The notes under the pieces were generated by a model, which saw nothing but the letters and a program-made list of their open reading frames with translations, did no database searches and had not been told where the DNA came from. Both the position numbers and the translations under genes were made by a program. Of a stretch of DNA of 61,183 nucleotides, positions 50,865-59,499 are shown piece after piece. The stretch is from Verrucomicrobium sp. (GTDB lineage: Bacteria; Verrucomicrobiota; Verrucomicrobiia; Methylacidiphilales; UBA1321), in NCBI GenBank assembly GCA_017849585.1, contig JAFIGT010000028.1, positions 1-61,183 of the forward strand. Reading direction: 5' to 3'. How positions within the stretch are numbered: position 1 is the stretch's first letter; each line of letters opens with the position of its first letter.

Positions 50865-52931
50865 ATGAAAACATTAACGCTTGGTAAAAAGATTATCTTG
50901 GGATTCGGGTCGTTGCTTTTGATTACACTGATGCTGGGGGGGATGGCCGTTTGGGTCATGAGTTCCTCCTCGGGTTCAGCGAAAATTCTAGCGAATGAAT
51001 ACGCCTCCGAATTGGGCATCCTGAGCGAGATTGGGGAGCACCTTACGGCCGGACAATTGTCCTTCCGTACGTATAGCTTCACTGGCGACAAGGCTGATGC
51101 GGATAGTGCGCGGACGCATTTAAATGCGGCGCAGCAACAGGTTGTGAAGGCGACGGAACTGGCGGCGCGCTCACCGCATCTGCCGAAATTGAAGCAGGAG
51201 GTGGGGCCGTATGCGCAATCATTGGCGGCGTACATCAAGATGCTGGATCGTACGGTGGAAACTCAGGAGGCGATGCGTGCCACGCGCAAGGTGATGGATG
51301 AGAATGCGGCCAGTTTTATCGCGAACATTACGGCGATCGTCGACCAACAGTCGAAGATGTTGCAGGAGGATATCGATAACAAGGCGGCTCCATCGGCCCT
51401 GCAGGAGCGCCGGATCAAGATGGATTTGGGTACGAAGATTCGCAATGAGGGCAACCAGGTGCGCATTGCGGGAATGAAGACGTTGGCGGATCGCGATCCG
51501 GAAGTGATCCAGAAGGCGCTGGCGCATTTTGCCAACATGACAAAGCTTTTCGCGGAGATTACCCCGCTGATCCGCCAACCGGCCAATATTGAGGAGTTGA
51601 AGAAGGCCAAGGAAAGTGCGGACAAGTACGAGGACGCCGTCACCAAGATGGCGAGCTTGCTCCAGACGAATACGAAGTTGCTGGAGGAGCGGCGCGTCCT
51701 GAATAAGGATTTGAGTGATCGGGCGGATGCGATTTATGCCAGTGCGATCAAGCATACGGTGGAGGCGGCTACGGGTTCTGCCACGGCGCTATCGGCGGCG
51801 AATGCGATCATGATCGTGGGCTTGCTTGTGGCCATCGGAATCGGTGTCACTCTGGCTTTGCTGATTACCCGCAGTATCACCCGGTCGATCTGCAACCTGA
51901 TTGATTCGCTCAATGAAGGATCGAATCAAACTACCGCCGCTGCCGGACAGGTTTCCGAGGCGAGTCAGACGCTGGCGGAAGATGCGAGCAAGCAGGCGGC
52001 CTCGTTGCAGGAGACGAGTTCGTCGCTGGTGGAAATGGCGAGCATGACCAAGCGTACGGCGGAAAATGCCCAAAGCGCCAAGGAGCTGGCCCGCGATGCG
52101 CATGATAGTGCGCAGAAGGCGACGGAGGATATCAATAGCATGGCGCTCGCGGTGAAGACGGTGCAGGAATCCTCCTCCCACCTCAGCGCGGCGATGGACA
52201 AGATCGACCTGGCGAGCAAGGAAATCACGCAGGTGATGAAGACCATCGACGAGATCGCGTTCCAGACCAACATCCTGTCGCTCAATGCCGCCGTGGAAGC
52301 AGCCCGGGCGGGAGAGGCCGGCAGTGGGTTTGCCGTCGTCGCCGACGAAGTGCGCTCCCTCGCTCAACGCAGCGCGGAAGCGGCGCGGCAAACGGCGCGC
52401 ATGATCAAGGATTCCAGCGATAGCAGTCATCAGGGAACGGTAGTCACGCAAAAGGTGGCGGCCGATCTGGACAATATGAGCAAGACGGCAAGCAAGGTCA
52501 CTGAGAGCTTGGATCGCATCCTGGGCAAGGTGAAGCAGGTGGACTCCGTCATTGCGGAGATTTCGACCGCTTGCGTGGAGCAGGAGCGGGGTACGGAACA
52601 ACTGAACGCGGCCGTCTCGCAAATGGACAAGGCCACGCAGGGCAACGCCTCCACGGCGGAAGAAACGGCGAGCGCGGCGGAGGAGCTCAACGCCCAGACG
52701 CTCGAGTTGAAGAACAGTGTGCGGGAGTTGCAAGTAATGGTGGGCGCAGCCGAGGAGACCTCCCGCTCCAGCGCCAGCCATGCCCCGTCCCCTGCGTCGC
52801 CAAAGCCTCACCGCTTCCAGTCGACCGCACGCAAGGAAACGAATTGGGGGGATGCCATTAAGCGCAGCGAAAAGCCTGCCGCCGCGAAAGCCGAGGTCAT
52901 CCCGATGGAGAGTGATTTCAAGGATCAGTGA
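50865..52931 (+). CDS. methyl-accepting chemotaxis protein
   Basis: A chemoreceptor of 688 residues when started at ATG 50865 (MKTLTLGKKIILGFG), two codons after another in-frame ATG. TM1 is at about 8-30 and TM2 at about 310-335 (IMIVGLLVAIGIGVTLALLI), bracketing a helical periplasmic sensor of about 280 residues. The cytoplasmic signalling tip is clear: EIAFQTNILSLNAAVEAARAGE, then GFAVVADEVRSLAQRSAEAA. No HAMP domain is obvious. The C-terminal 60 residues are a Ser/Pro-rich linker without a CheR-binding pentapeptide. No other che gene adjoins it except the CheR-kinase hybrid 6 kb upstream. Confidence 0.93.
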   Translation: MKTLTLGKKIILGFGSLLLITLMLGGMAVWVMSSSSGSAKILANEYASELGILSEIGEHLTAGQLSFRTYSFTGDKADADSARTHLNAAQQQVVKATELAARSPHLPKLKQEVGPYAQSLAAYIKMLDRTVETQEAMRATRKVMDENAASFIANITAIVDQQSKMLQEDIDNKAAPSALQERRIKMDLGTKIRNEGNQVRIAGMKTLADRDPEVIQKALAHFANMTKLFAEITPLIRQPANIEELKKAKESADKYEDAVTKMASLLQTNTKLLEERRVLNKDLSDRADAIYASAIKHTVEAATGSATALSAANAIMIVGLLVAIGIGVTLALLITRSITRSICNLIDSLNEGSNQTTAAAGQVSEASQTLAEDASKQAASLQETSSSLVEMASMTKRTAENAQSAKELARDAHDSAQKATEDINSMALAVKTVQESSSHLSAAMDKIDLASKEITQVMKTIDEIAFQTNILSLNAAVEAARAGEAGSGFAVVADEVRSLAQRSAEAARQTARMIKDSSDSSHQGTVVTQKVAADLDNMSKTASKVTESLDRILGKVKQVDSVIAEISTACVEQERGTEQLNAAVSQMDKATQGNASTAEETASAAEELNAQTLELKNSVRELQVMVGAAEETSRSSASHAPSPASPKPHRFQSTARKETNWGDAIKRSEKPAAAKAEVIPMESDFKDQ

Positions 52932-53052
52932 GAACAAATATTGATCGTGGAGGTCTCTCTCGAAAATTTTTTTGATCGCGCGTCTTGCCCGGACTCTAAC
53001 TATGCCACAGCATTCGTGCTTGCGTAAATAGAACTAGAGCGAAGGGTGTGGG

Positions 53053-54084
53053 ATGAATTATTGGAAGAACGGCAAGGCGAGAATGAGGGTAATCATGGCG
53101 TTCGCTTTTTTCGGAGCGAGCGCGTTGTGTGGTTTGAGTCAGGAGTTGACACAACTGACAGAAATGCAACTAGCCAGGGAAGTGCGTACTGCCGCCATTA
53201 ATGGGGATTTCAAAAGACTGAAGGAATGCTCGCAAAGATTGGTTCAGATTGCGCCGCGTTTGTTTGTAGGGCACTTGGCGTTGAGCCTTATCCTGACCCA
53301 CGAGGATGAGTATGAAAGAGCAATGGCAAGCTGTCGGAAGGCGGCAGAGCTTGACCCAACGGAGCCTCAAATCGAAGCCTGCATGGCCCGCGTTTTTTAC
53401 GAATTCGGCTATTTGGATCAAGCCTTGGAGTGCAGTCGGAAAACTTTGGCAATGGATGCACGCAATGATCTGGCGACTGAGGTTGGGGTCATGGTTTTGT
53501 TTAGTCGTAAGCAGTATGAATCTGCCCTGGAGACAAGTGGAGCGGTGCTTCGGTTAATTCCGCTTGCAGAGGTTCGCAGTAAACGGATCCTTATCTTGTT
53601 GAGAATGAAGCGATATGACCAAGCGCTGGAGGAGGCCGATCAAATGATTGCACAACAGCCCGAAAAGGCAGCCAATTATCTATTACGCGCCAAGGTGCAT
53701 GGCTTGCTGGGTAATTTGACGAAATCGCAGGCAGATGCTGCTCGCGCGGCGGAATTGGCGCCGAACCATCTTGAAATTATAGCTAATTCCGCATGGCTTT
53801 ACGCAACGAATCCGGTCCCCGGTTTTTGCGACGGCAAGAAGGCAGTGCAATTGGCGACACGGGCCTGTGAGGTTGTGAAATGGAAAAACCATGAATTAAT
53901 CACCTATCTGGCAGCGGCTGAGGCTGAGGCGGGGCTTTATGAGGAGGCAATAAAGCATCAACAGGAGGTTGTGGATTGGTATATGACCAATTTCCCGCAG
54001 CATTTCCGGTTGCCGGCCGTCAATAAACAACTTTCTTTTTATAGACAGCATAAACCTTATCGCGATCTGGAAGAAGTCGATTAA
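53053..54084 (+). CDS. exported TPR protein
   Basis: A 343-residue protein. Residues 10-32 (MRVIMAFAFFGASALCGLSQ) look like a signal peptide. TPR motifs follow, e.g. DEYERAMASCRKAAELDP, FGYLDQALECSRKTLAMDAR, MKRYDQALEEADQMIAQQP and GLYEEAIKHQQEVVDWYM. There are no enzymatic residues. GAAGGGTGTGGG precedes the ATG. It stands alone, with gaps on both sides. Confidence 0.75.
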   Translation: MNYWKNGKARMRVIMAFAFFGASALCGLSQELTQLTEMQLAREVRTAAINGDFKRLKECSQRLVQIAPRLFVGHLALSLILTHEDEYERAMASCRKAAELDPTEPQIEACMARVFYEFGYLDQALECSRKTLAMDARNDLATEVGVMVLFSRKQYESALETSGAVLRLIPLAEVRSKRILILLRMKRYDQALEEADQMIAQQPEKAANYLLRAKVHGLLGNLTKSQADAARAAELAPNHLEIIANSAWLYATNPVPGFCDGKKAVQLATRACEVVKWKNHELITYLAAAEAEAGLYEEAIKHQQEVVDWYMTNFPQHFRLPAVNKQLSFYRQHKPYRDLEEVD

Positions 54085-54217
54085 GTTACAGTCGCCAGAA
54101 ATGAGGATTTTTCGGGCAAAGAAATCGATGGCAAAAAAAGGTGCAAAAAAAACGTGCAATTTTTCGCGGTGTAAATAAATTGATTCTTCCTGCCACCTCA
54201 TCGTGGCAATTGGTTTT

Positions 54218-54274
54218 GGGTAGATACCGAAGTGGCCAAACGGGGTAGACTGTAAATCTAAAATCCGTTTTTTT
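54218..54274 (+). other. 5' half of tRNA-Tyr(GTA) ending in a T-run
   Basis: GGGTAGA (acceptor), TA (positions 8-9), D-stem CCG, loop AAGTGGCCAAA, CGG, then GG and the anticodon arm TAGA CTGTAAA TCTA with anticodon GTA. Every element up to 54260 aligns with bacterial tRNA-Tyr. No T-arm or matching TCTACCC acceptor follows; instead AAATCCG and seven T. It is therefore a truncated relic. CGG (54241-54243) can also pair with CCG (54265-54267), making a terminator-like hairpin. The rest of the 523-base gap (54085-54607) shows nothing else I can support, apart from a TATAAT near 54593 just before hsdM. Confidence 0.7.
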
Positions 54275-54607
54275 CTTGTTGTTGCCAGCAATTGCAAGTC
54301 TTTGCAAGGCGTTCTTATCGAGAGCAATGCGAAGAAATAAGCCTTTGCGAGACTTGACGCATTTTCGCGTATTTTTGCATAATATTTTCACCAAACCGTG
54401 AAAATGACCGTGAAATACTGGCCCGGAAATTTCTATCTGGCATTCCGGTATGAATGACTGGCGCGACGAAAAATGAACGATTGAGTTTAGACGAGCGCGC
54501 AAATGAATGGCGGCATGTTTAAATCGACAACGAACTCGACGCTTGAACCTTTTTCCGCAGGATAGTCAGTGAATATTCCTTTGGTTTTGAATTTATAATT
54601 TACGAAC

Positions 54608-57121
54608 ATGGCTCTTAAGAAATCAGAACTTTACTCGGCCCTCTGGGCATCTTGCGACGAACTCCGTAGTGGCATGGACGCCTCCCAGTACAAGGACTAC
54701 GTTCTGGTTCTCCTCTTCATAAAGTACGTCAGCGACAAGTATGCGGGACAGACTTACGCGCCCATCACGATTCCCAAGGGAGCGAGTTTTGCGGATATGG
54801 TGGCGCTCAAGGGAAAGCCGGACATTGGTGACCAGATCAATAAGAAGATCCTCGCCCCCCTCATTCGTGATAACGAGCAGCTCTCCCAATCGGACTTTGC
54901 GGACTTCAACGATTCGAACAAGCTGGGTAGCGGCAAGGAGATGGTGGATCGCCTTACCAATCTCATCTCTATTTTTGAAAACCCGGCTCTCGACTTCTCC
55001 AATAACCGGGCAGATGGCGACGACCTGCTCGGGGATGCGTACGAGTACCTCATGCGTAACTTCGCCACCGAGAGTGGCAAGAGTAAGGGGCAGTTTTATA
55101 CTCCAGCGGAAGTGAGTCGTGTAATTGCGCAGGTGCTCGACATCCGTCATGCGAACGTCTCCAACAAAACCACCGTATACGATCCCACCTGCGGTTCCGG
55201 TTCACTCCTGCTGAAGATTGGTGTCGAGGCCAGTCATGATAAAAAGGTGAAAGTGACCCTTTACGGACAGGAAAAGGATTCCTCCACGGCGGGATTGGCT
55301 CGCATGAATATGATCCTGCACGATCACGCCACAGCAGACATCAGGCAGGGCAACACGCTCGCCCATCCCTATTTTCTGAAAGGAGAAGCGCTTCAGACCT
55401 TTGATTATGTCGTAGCCAATCCCCCTTTCAGCGACAAACGCTGGAGCTCTGGCCTTCACCCCAATGAGGGTGGAAAACCAGCCGCTACCGGGGAACAGTC
55501 CTCCACCGACTATGGACGCTTTGCTGGTTACGGCATTCCCCCGGCGAAACAGGGCGACTTCGCGTATCTTCTGCACATTTTGCACTCCATGAAGCCTTCG
55601 GGTAAAGGTGCGTGCATTCTTCCCCATGGCGTCCTGTTTCGTGGCGGGGCGGAAGGAGCCATCCGGCGCAATCTCATCCAGCGCGGTGTCATTCGCGGGA
55701 TCATCGGGCTCCCAGCCAATCTCTTCTATGGCACTGGCATTCCCGCCTGCATTGTCGTGCTCGATAAAGAACACGCTGCGGCTCGCAAGGGCATCTTCAT
55801 GATCGACGCCTCCAAGGGCTTTATCAAAGACGGGAACAAGAATCGCCTTCGCGAACAGGACGTCCACCGTATTGTCGATACCTTCACCCGGCAGGTGGAG
55901 ATTCCGCGCTACTCCCGCATGGTGCCAGTGGCCGCGATCAGCGATTCGAAGAATGATTACAATCTCAATCTCCCCCGCTACATCGACAGCACGGAACCCG
56001 AAGACTTGCAGGACATTGACGCCCATCTGCGTGGAGGCATTCCCGTGCGCGACATCGACGACCTTGATCGCTACTGGCAGATCATTCCGGGTGTCCGGGC
56101 GACTTTGTTCAAGAAAGCAGATCGTCCGGGCTACGGGCAATTGAAGCTTCCCATCGCTGAGGTCAAAGCCGCCATCCTGGAGCATCCCGAATTCACCGCG
56201 TTCAACGACTCCGCGACCAAGCTCTTTACCAAGTGGGCCAAGGCCACCCGTCCACAACTCAAGGATTTCGATAAGAATGGCCATCCCAAGAAACTGATCG
56301 AAGTCATTTCCGAGGATCTGCTCGGCGCATTTGAGAAAGCGCCGCTGCTTGATGCTTACGATATTTACCAGCACCTCATGGATTATTGGTCGGAGACCAT
56401 GCAGGACGATTGTTACCTCATTGCGGGGGATGGTTGGTATGAGGCCGCCCAGCCCAAGCTCATCGTCGAGGACAAGAACAAGAAGACCAAGGTGAAACCC
56501 GATTTCACTCGTGGCAAAAAGAAGTACCAGGCGGAACTGGTTCCTCCTGCCCTCATCATCGCCCGCTGGTTTACCAAGCAACAAGCCGAGATTGAAAAAC
56601 TTGAAACAGAGGTTGCTGCTATCCAGCAACAGATTGAGGAAATGGCCGAGGAACACGGTGGAGACGATGGCCTGCTTTTTGAAGCCCAGAATGAAAAAGG
56701 CAAGCTGACGCGTGCGAGCGTGAAGGCCCGTTTGGCCGCATGCGAAGAAGGCGGCATTGACGTAGCCGAACCCGGAGAAATGGAATTGCTGAAAGCCTAC
56801 CTGACTCTCCTAGATCAAGAGGTTGAAACCTCCGACTATCTTAAAGAAGCGCAGGAGGAACTCACGGAATTTGTGGCCGCGAAATATCCCGAATTGACCG
56901 AGGACGAAATCAAGTCGCTCGTTGTGGATGACAAATGGCTCGCGTCGATGGCGGCCACTGTGCAGGGCGAACTCGAACGTGTTTCCCAAACCCTCACTGG
57001 ACGCATCCGCCAACTAGCAGAACGCTACGCCACGCCACTGCCGCAACTTGAAGACGAAGTCGCCTTACTCTCCAAACGCGTCGAGAAGCATCTCAAAAAG
57101 ATGGGGATGTTATGGAAGTGA
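54608..57121 (+). CDS. hsdM: type I restriction-modification methyltransferase subunit HsdM
   Basis: An 837-residue N6-adenine methyltransferase subunit. The N-terminal HsdM helical domain starts LKKSELYSALWASCDELRSG. SAM-binding motif I is in VYDPTCGSGSLLLKIG (about 196-206), preceded by GKSKGQFYTPAEVSRV, and the catalytic motif is YVVANPPFSDKRW (about 270). It is longer than the common 500-residue form because of a C-terminal 350-residue extension with coiled coils (AEIEKLETEVAAIQQQIEEM). Long HsdM proteins with such tails form a recognised subgroup. Its end overlaps hsdS by 10 bases. Together with HsdS it methylates a split recognition site. Confidence 0.93.
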   Translation: MALKKSELYSALWASCDELRSGMDASQYKDYVLVLLFIKYVSDKYAGQTYAPITIPKGASFADMVALKGKPDIGDQINKKILAPLIRDNEQLSQSDFADFNDSNKLGSGKEMVDRLTNLISIFENPALDFSNNRADGDDLLGDAYEYLMRNFATESGKSKGQFYTPAEVSRVIAQVLDIRHANVSNKTTVYDPTCGSGSLLLKIGVEASHDKKVKVTLYGQEKDSSTAGLARMNMILHDHATADIRQGNTLAHPYFLKGEALQTFDYVVANPPFSDKRWSSGLHPNEGGKPAATGEQSSTDYGRFAGYGIPPAKQGDFAYLLHILHSMKPSGKGACILPHGVLFRGGAEGAIRRNLIQRGVIRGIIGLPANLFYGTGIPACIVVLDKEHAAARKGIFMIDASKGFIKDGNKNRLREQDVHRIVDTFTRQVEIPRYSRMVPVAAISDSKNDYNLNLPRYIDSTEPEDLQDIDAHLRGGIPVRDIDDLDRYWQIIPGVRATLFKKADRPGYGQLKLPIAEVKAAILEHPEFTAFNDSATKLFTKWAKATRPQLKDFDKNGHPKKLIEVISEDLLGAFEKAPLLDAYDIYQHLMDYWSETMQDDCYLIAGDGWYEAAQPKLIVEDKNKKTKVKPDFTRGKKKYQAELVPPALIIARWFTKQQAEIEKLETEVAAIQQQIEEMAEEHGGDDGLLFEAQNEKGKLTRASVKARLAACEEGGIDVAEPGEMELLKAYLTLLDQEVETSDYLKEAQEELTEFVAAKYPELTEDEIKSLVVDDKWLASMAATVQGELERVSQTLTGRIRQLAERYATPLPQLEDEVALLSKRVEKHLKKMGMLWK

Positions 57122-58323
57122 TGCCGGGCTATAAAAAGAGCGAGGTGGGCGTTATTCCGGAGGAGTGGGAACTGCGTGGGCTTTTGACGACTGTCCGAAT
57201 TGCGAATGGCCAAGTTGACCCTAGAAACGAGCCATTTAGGTCAATGACGCTAGTTGCTCCAGACCACATCGAATCGGGAACTGGAAAACTGCTTGAGGAA
57301 CAGACTGCTGTCGACCAACGTGCCATCAGCGGTAAATACCGTTTCGATAGTGGCGACATCGTCTATAGCAAGATTCGTCCCTATCTACGGAAGGCTATAC
57401 TGGCCGATTTCTCTGGGCTGTGCAGTGCGGATATGTATCCACTGAAGCCTGCTGCTGATGTGGCCGGGGGTTTCATACTCCACGTGCTTCTCGCACACCG
57501 ATTTACCAAATATACAGAGTCTGTTTCGGTTCGGAGCGGAATGCCGAAAATAAACCGGACGGAAATGGCAGAGTTTGTTGTCACATTGCCGCCCATGTCC
57601 GAACAGCGGGCCATCGCGGAGGCGTTGAGTGATGTGGATGCGCTCTTGAGTTCATTGGATCGGTTGATTGACAAGAAGCGCGATCTCAAACAGGCCGCCA
57701 TGCAGCAACTCCTCACCGGCCAAACCCGCCTCCCCGGCTTTCACGGTGAGTGGGAGGTGAAGCGACTTGGCGACATCGCTACATGCTTTTCTGGTGGAAC
57801 ACCGCCAACAGAAGTCGTGGCCTACTATAGTGGCGATATTCCGTGGATTACTTCGGGCGACCTAAACAAAGGATATATTACCGAGGTTGAAGGGCGAATT
57901 TCCCAAGCCGGATTGGCAAACTCAGCAGCGCAGATGGTTGAAGCAAATACATTGTTGATTGCACTTTACGGTGCGACATCTGGTGTAACTGCGATTTCTA
58001 AGATACGCGCTGCCATCAATCAGGCAGTGCTCGCAATTATTCCTAGCCACGACAATACGAGCTTTCTCTACTTTCAGCTGCGTTTGCTGAAGGAATGGCT
58101 AATTTCGACCTATACTCAAGGTGGCCAGCCCAATTTAAGTGGCGATATCGTAAAATCGGTTGAACTTCCGCTCCCTCCCCACACAGAACAAGCAGCCATC
58201 GCAGAAGTTCTTATGGATATGGACGCTGAACTGGCAGCACTCGAACAGCGCCGGGATAAGACACGCGCCCTCAAGCAAGGCATGATGCAGGAACTGCTCA
58301 CGGGAAGGATTCGATTGGTATGA
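57112..58323 (+). CDS. hsdS: type I restriction-modification specificity subunit HsdS
   Basis: A 403-residue DNA-recognition subunit. Two target-recognition domains (about 1-150 and 210-350) are each followed by a conserved helical spacer: EQRAIAEALSDVDALLSSLD, and EQAAIAEVLMDMDAELAALE, both ending in a QLLTG/ELLTG motif. This two-fold repeat is diagnostic. The halves recognise different half-sites, so the target is a bipartite sequence that cannot be read from the protein. Overlap with hsdM indicates coupled translation. Confidence 0.92.
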   Translation: MEVMPGYKKSEVGVIPEEWELRGLLTTVRIANGQVDPRNEPFRSMTLVAPDHIESGTGKLLEEQTAVDQRAISGKYRFDSGDIVYSKIRPYLRKAILADFSGLCSADMYPLKPAADVAGGFILHVLLAHRFTKYTESVSVRSGMPKINRTEMAEFVVTLPPMSEQRAIAEALSDVDALLSSLDRLIDKKRDLKQAAMQQLLTGQTRLPGFHGEWEVKRLGDIATCFSGGTPPTEVVAYYSGDIPWITSGDLNKGYITEVEGRISQAGLANSAAQMVEANTLLIALYGATSGVTAISKIRAAINQAVLAIIPSHDNTSFLYFQLRLLKEWLISTYTQGGQPNLSGDIVKSVELPLPPHTEQAAIAEVLMDMDAELAALEQRRDKTRALKQGMMQELLTGRIRLV

Positions 58324-58478
58324 GTGAGAAAGAGAAAAATCCGATGGGTATAGGTTTCACTGGTCAAAGACCCGAAACACACGGCTTGGAGCCGAATTTC
58401 ATCCACCGGACAGCCACAATGTAAGCCACCAGCAGTTCTGCGTCAATAACCTCGGCAAATGCTCACGGGACGATAAGA

Positions 58479-58507
58479 TTGATTTGAATGGGGTGCTCGC
58501 TTATAAT
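58479..58507 (+). promoter_or_regulatory. sigma-70-type promoter for toxin-like pair
   Basis: TTGATT (58479-58484) and TATAAT (58502-58507) are separated by 17 bases. Transcription would start near 58514, with GTGAAAGG as the ribosome-binding site and ATG at 58529. The promoter lies in the 205-base gap after hsdS, so the pair can be expressed independently of hsdMS. Confidence 0.6.
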
Positions 58508-58528
58508 TTAGGGTGAAAGGATCAAACT

Positions 58529-58756
58529 ATGCCGGATCAAGAAAGTGAAATTCAAAGGCTGGAAAGTCAGTTCCCGCCAGTTTCAGGCTCCGCCTTCGTG
58601 GCCGCGCGCAAGCTGGTATTGGAATCCGGGCAAAGCGTCCTGCAATCTGAAAACGGTTTTATTTACCGAGTCTACCCAGACGGACGGAAAGAACTGGTCA
58701 AACGGATTGATCCGCCAATCCAAGTTGTCTTAGGTGAGAAGCTAGCCATCCAGTGA
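58529..58756 (+). CDS. small partner protein, putative antitoxin
   Basis: A 75-residue protein starting MPDQESEIQRLESQF and ending IQVVLGEKLAIQ, with a central strand-rich part (NGFIYRVYPDGRKELVKRI). No family is recognised. It overlaps the next gene by GTGA (58753-58756). A small gene directly before a zeta-like kinase gene and translationally coupled to it suggests an antitoxin or chaperone; it lacks the three-helix look of classical epsilon antitoxin. Confidence 0.6.
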   Translation: MPDQESEIQRLESQFPPVSGSAFVAARKLVLESGQSVLQSENGFIYRVYPDGRKELVKRIDPPIQVVLGEKLAIQ

Positions 58757-59499
58757 GCGCCATGACGCCAAGGATGCGGATGTTTGCCGGGCCAAATGGC
58801 TCGGGCAAGAGCGTCTTGAAGTCGTGTTTGCCCGTGGAATTGTTGGGCATCTATCTGAACCCAGACGAAATCGAGGCGGGTATTCAACGCGACGGTTGGT
58901 TGGATCTTCACGCATTCGGAGTCGAGACGACGGCGGATGAGATAATCGTGTTTTTTTGCGCATCTGAATTTTTGAAGCAAAACGGACTTGGGATAAACGC
59001 CGAACAAGTGCGTTTTGAGGGAGGCAAACTCAGTTTTAAGGGAGTGGCGGTGAACTCCTATCTGGCTTCTGTGGCGGTGGATTTTCTGAGACAAAAACTG
59101 ATAGCGAGCAAGACTTCGTTTACTTTTGAGACGGTGATGTCGCACCGGAGCAAAGTGGAGATACTACAGCAGGCTCAGGAGGCAGGTTACAGGACTTATC
59201 TCTATTACGTGGCCACGGATGATCCGCAAATCAATATCTCGCGCGTTCAAAATCGCGTCAAATTGAATGGTCATGCCGTTCCAGAAGACCGGATTGAATC
59301 ACGCTATTACCGGTCACTGGAACTCTTAATGGATGCAATTCATCACACGAATCGGGCTTACATTTTTGACAACTCAACTGATAATGCGGATCTTACGCAC
59401 ACATGGCTGGCTGAGATTACTGAGGGCCAGACATTGGAGCTGAAAACAGATTTAGTCCCCTCATGGTTCAAACGGGCGGTTTTGGATAAAATCAAATGA
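58753..59499 (+). CDS. zeta-toxin-like P-loop kinase
   Basis: A 248-residue ATPase of the zeta toxin/AAA-33 kind. Walker A is MFAGPNGSGKSVLKS (about 11-25). YLNPDEIEAGIQRDGW is the region that in zeta toxins binds the nucleotide sugar or catalytic Asp, and FTFETVMSHRSKVEIL and YYVATDDPQINISRVQNRV are typical. Zeta toxins phosphorylate UDP-N-acetylglucosamine and block wall synthesis, but many relatives of this size have unknown targets. It starts at GTG 58753 and overlaps hsdR by 4 bases (ATGA), placing it inside the hsd operon. Confidence 0.8.
   Translation: MSAMTPRMRMFAGPNGSGKSVLKSCLPVELLGIYLNPDEIEAGIQRDGWLDLHAFGVETTADEIIVFFCASEFLKQNGLGINAEQVRFEGGKLSFKGVAVNSYLASVAVDFLRQKLIASKTSFTFETVMSHRSKVEILQQAQEAGYRTYLYYVATDDPQINISRVQNRVKLNGHAVPEDRIESRYYRSLELLMDAIHHTNRAYIFDNSTDNADLTHTWLAEITEGQTLELKTDLVPSWFKRAVLDKIK

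Noticed and set aside
54218-54320. Complete tRNA-Tyr gene
   Set aside because: No T-arm, no acceptor 3' strand and no CCA follow the anticodon stem.
55202-56656. Open frame of 484 codons on the minus strand
   Set aside because: Antisense shadow of hsdM, which carries the expected methyltransferase motifs.
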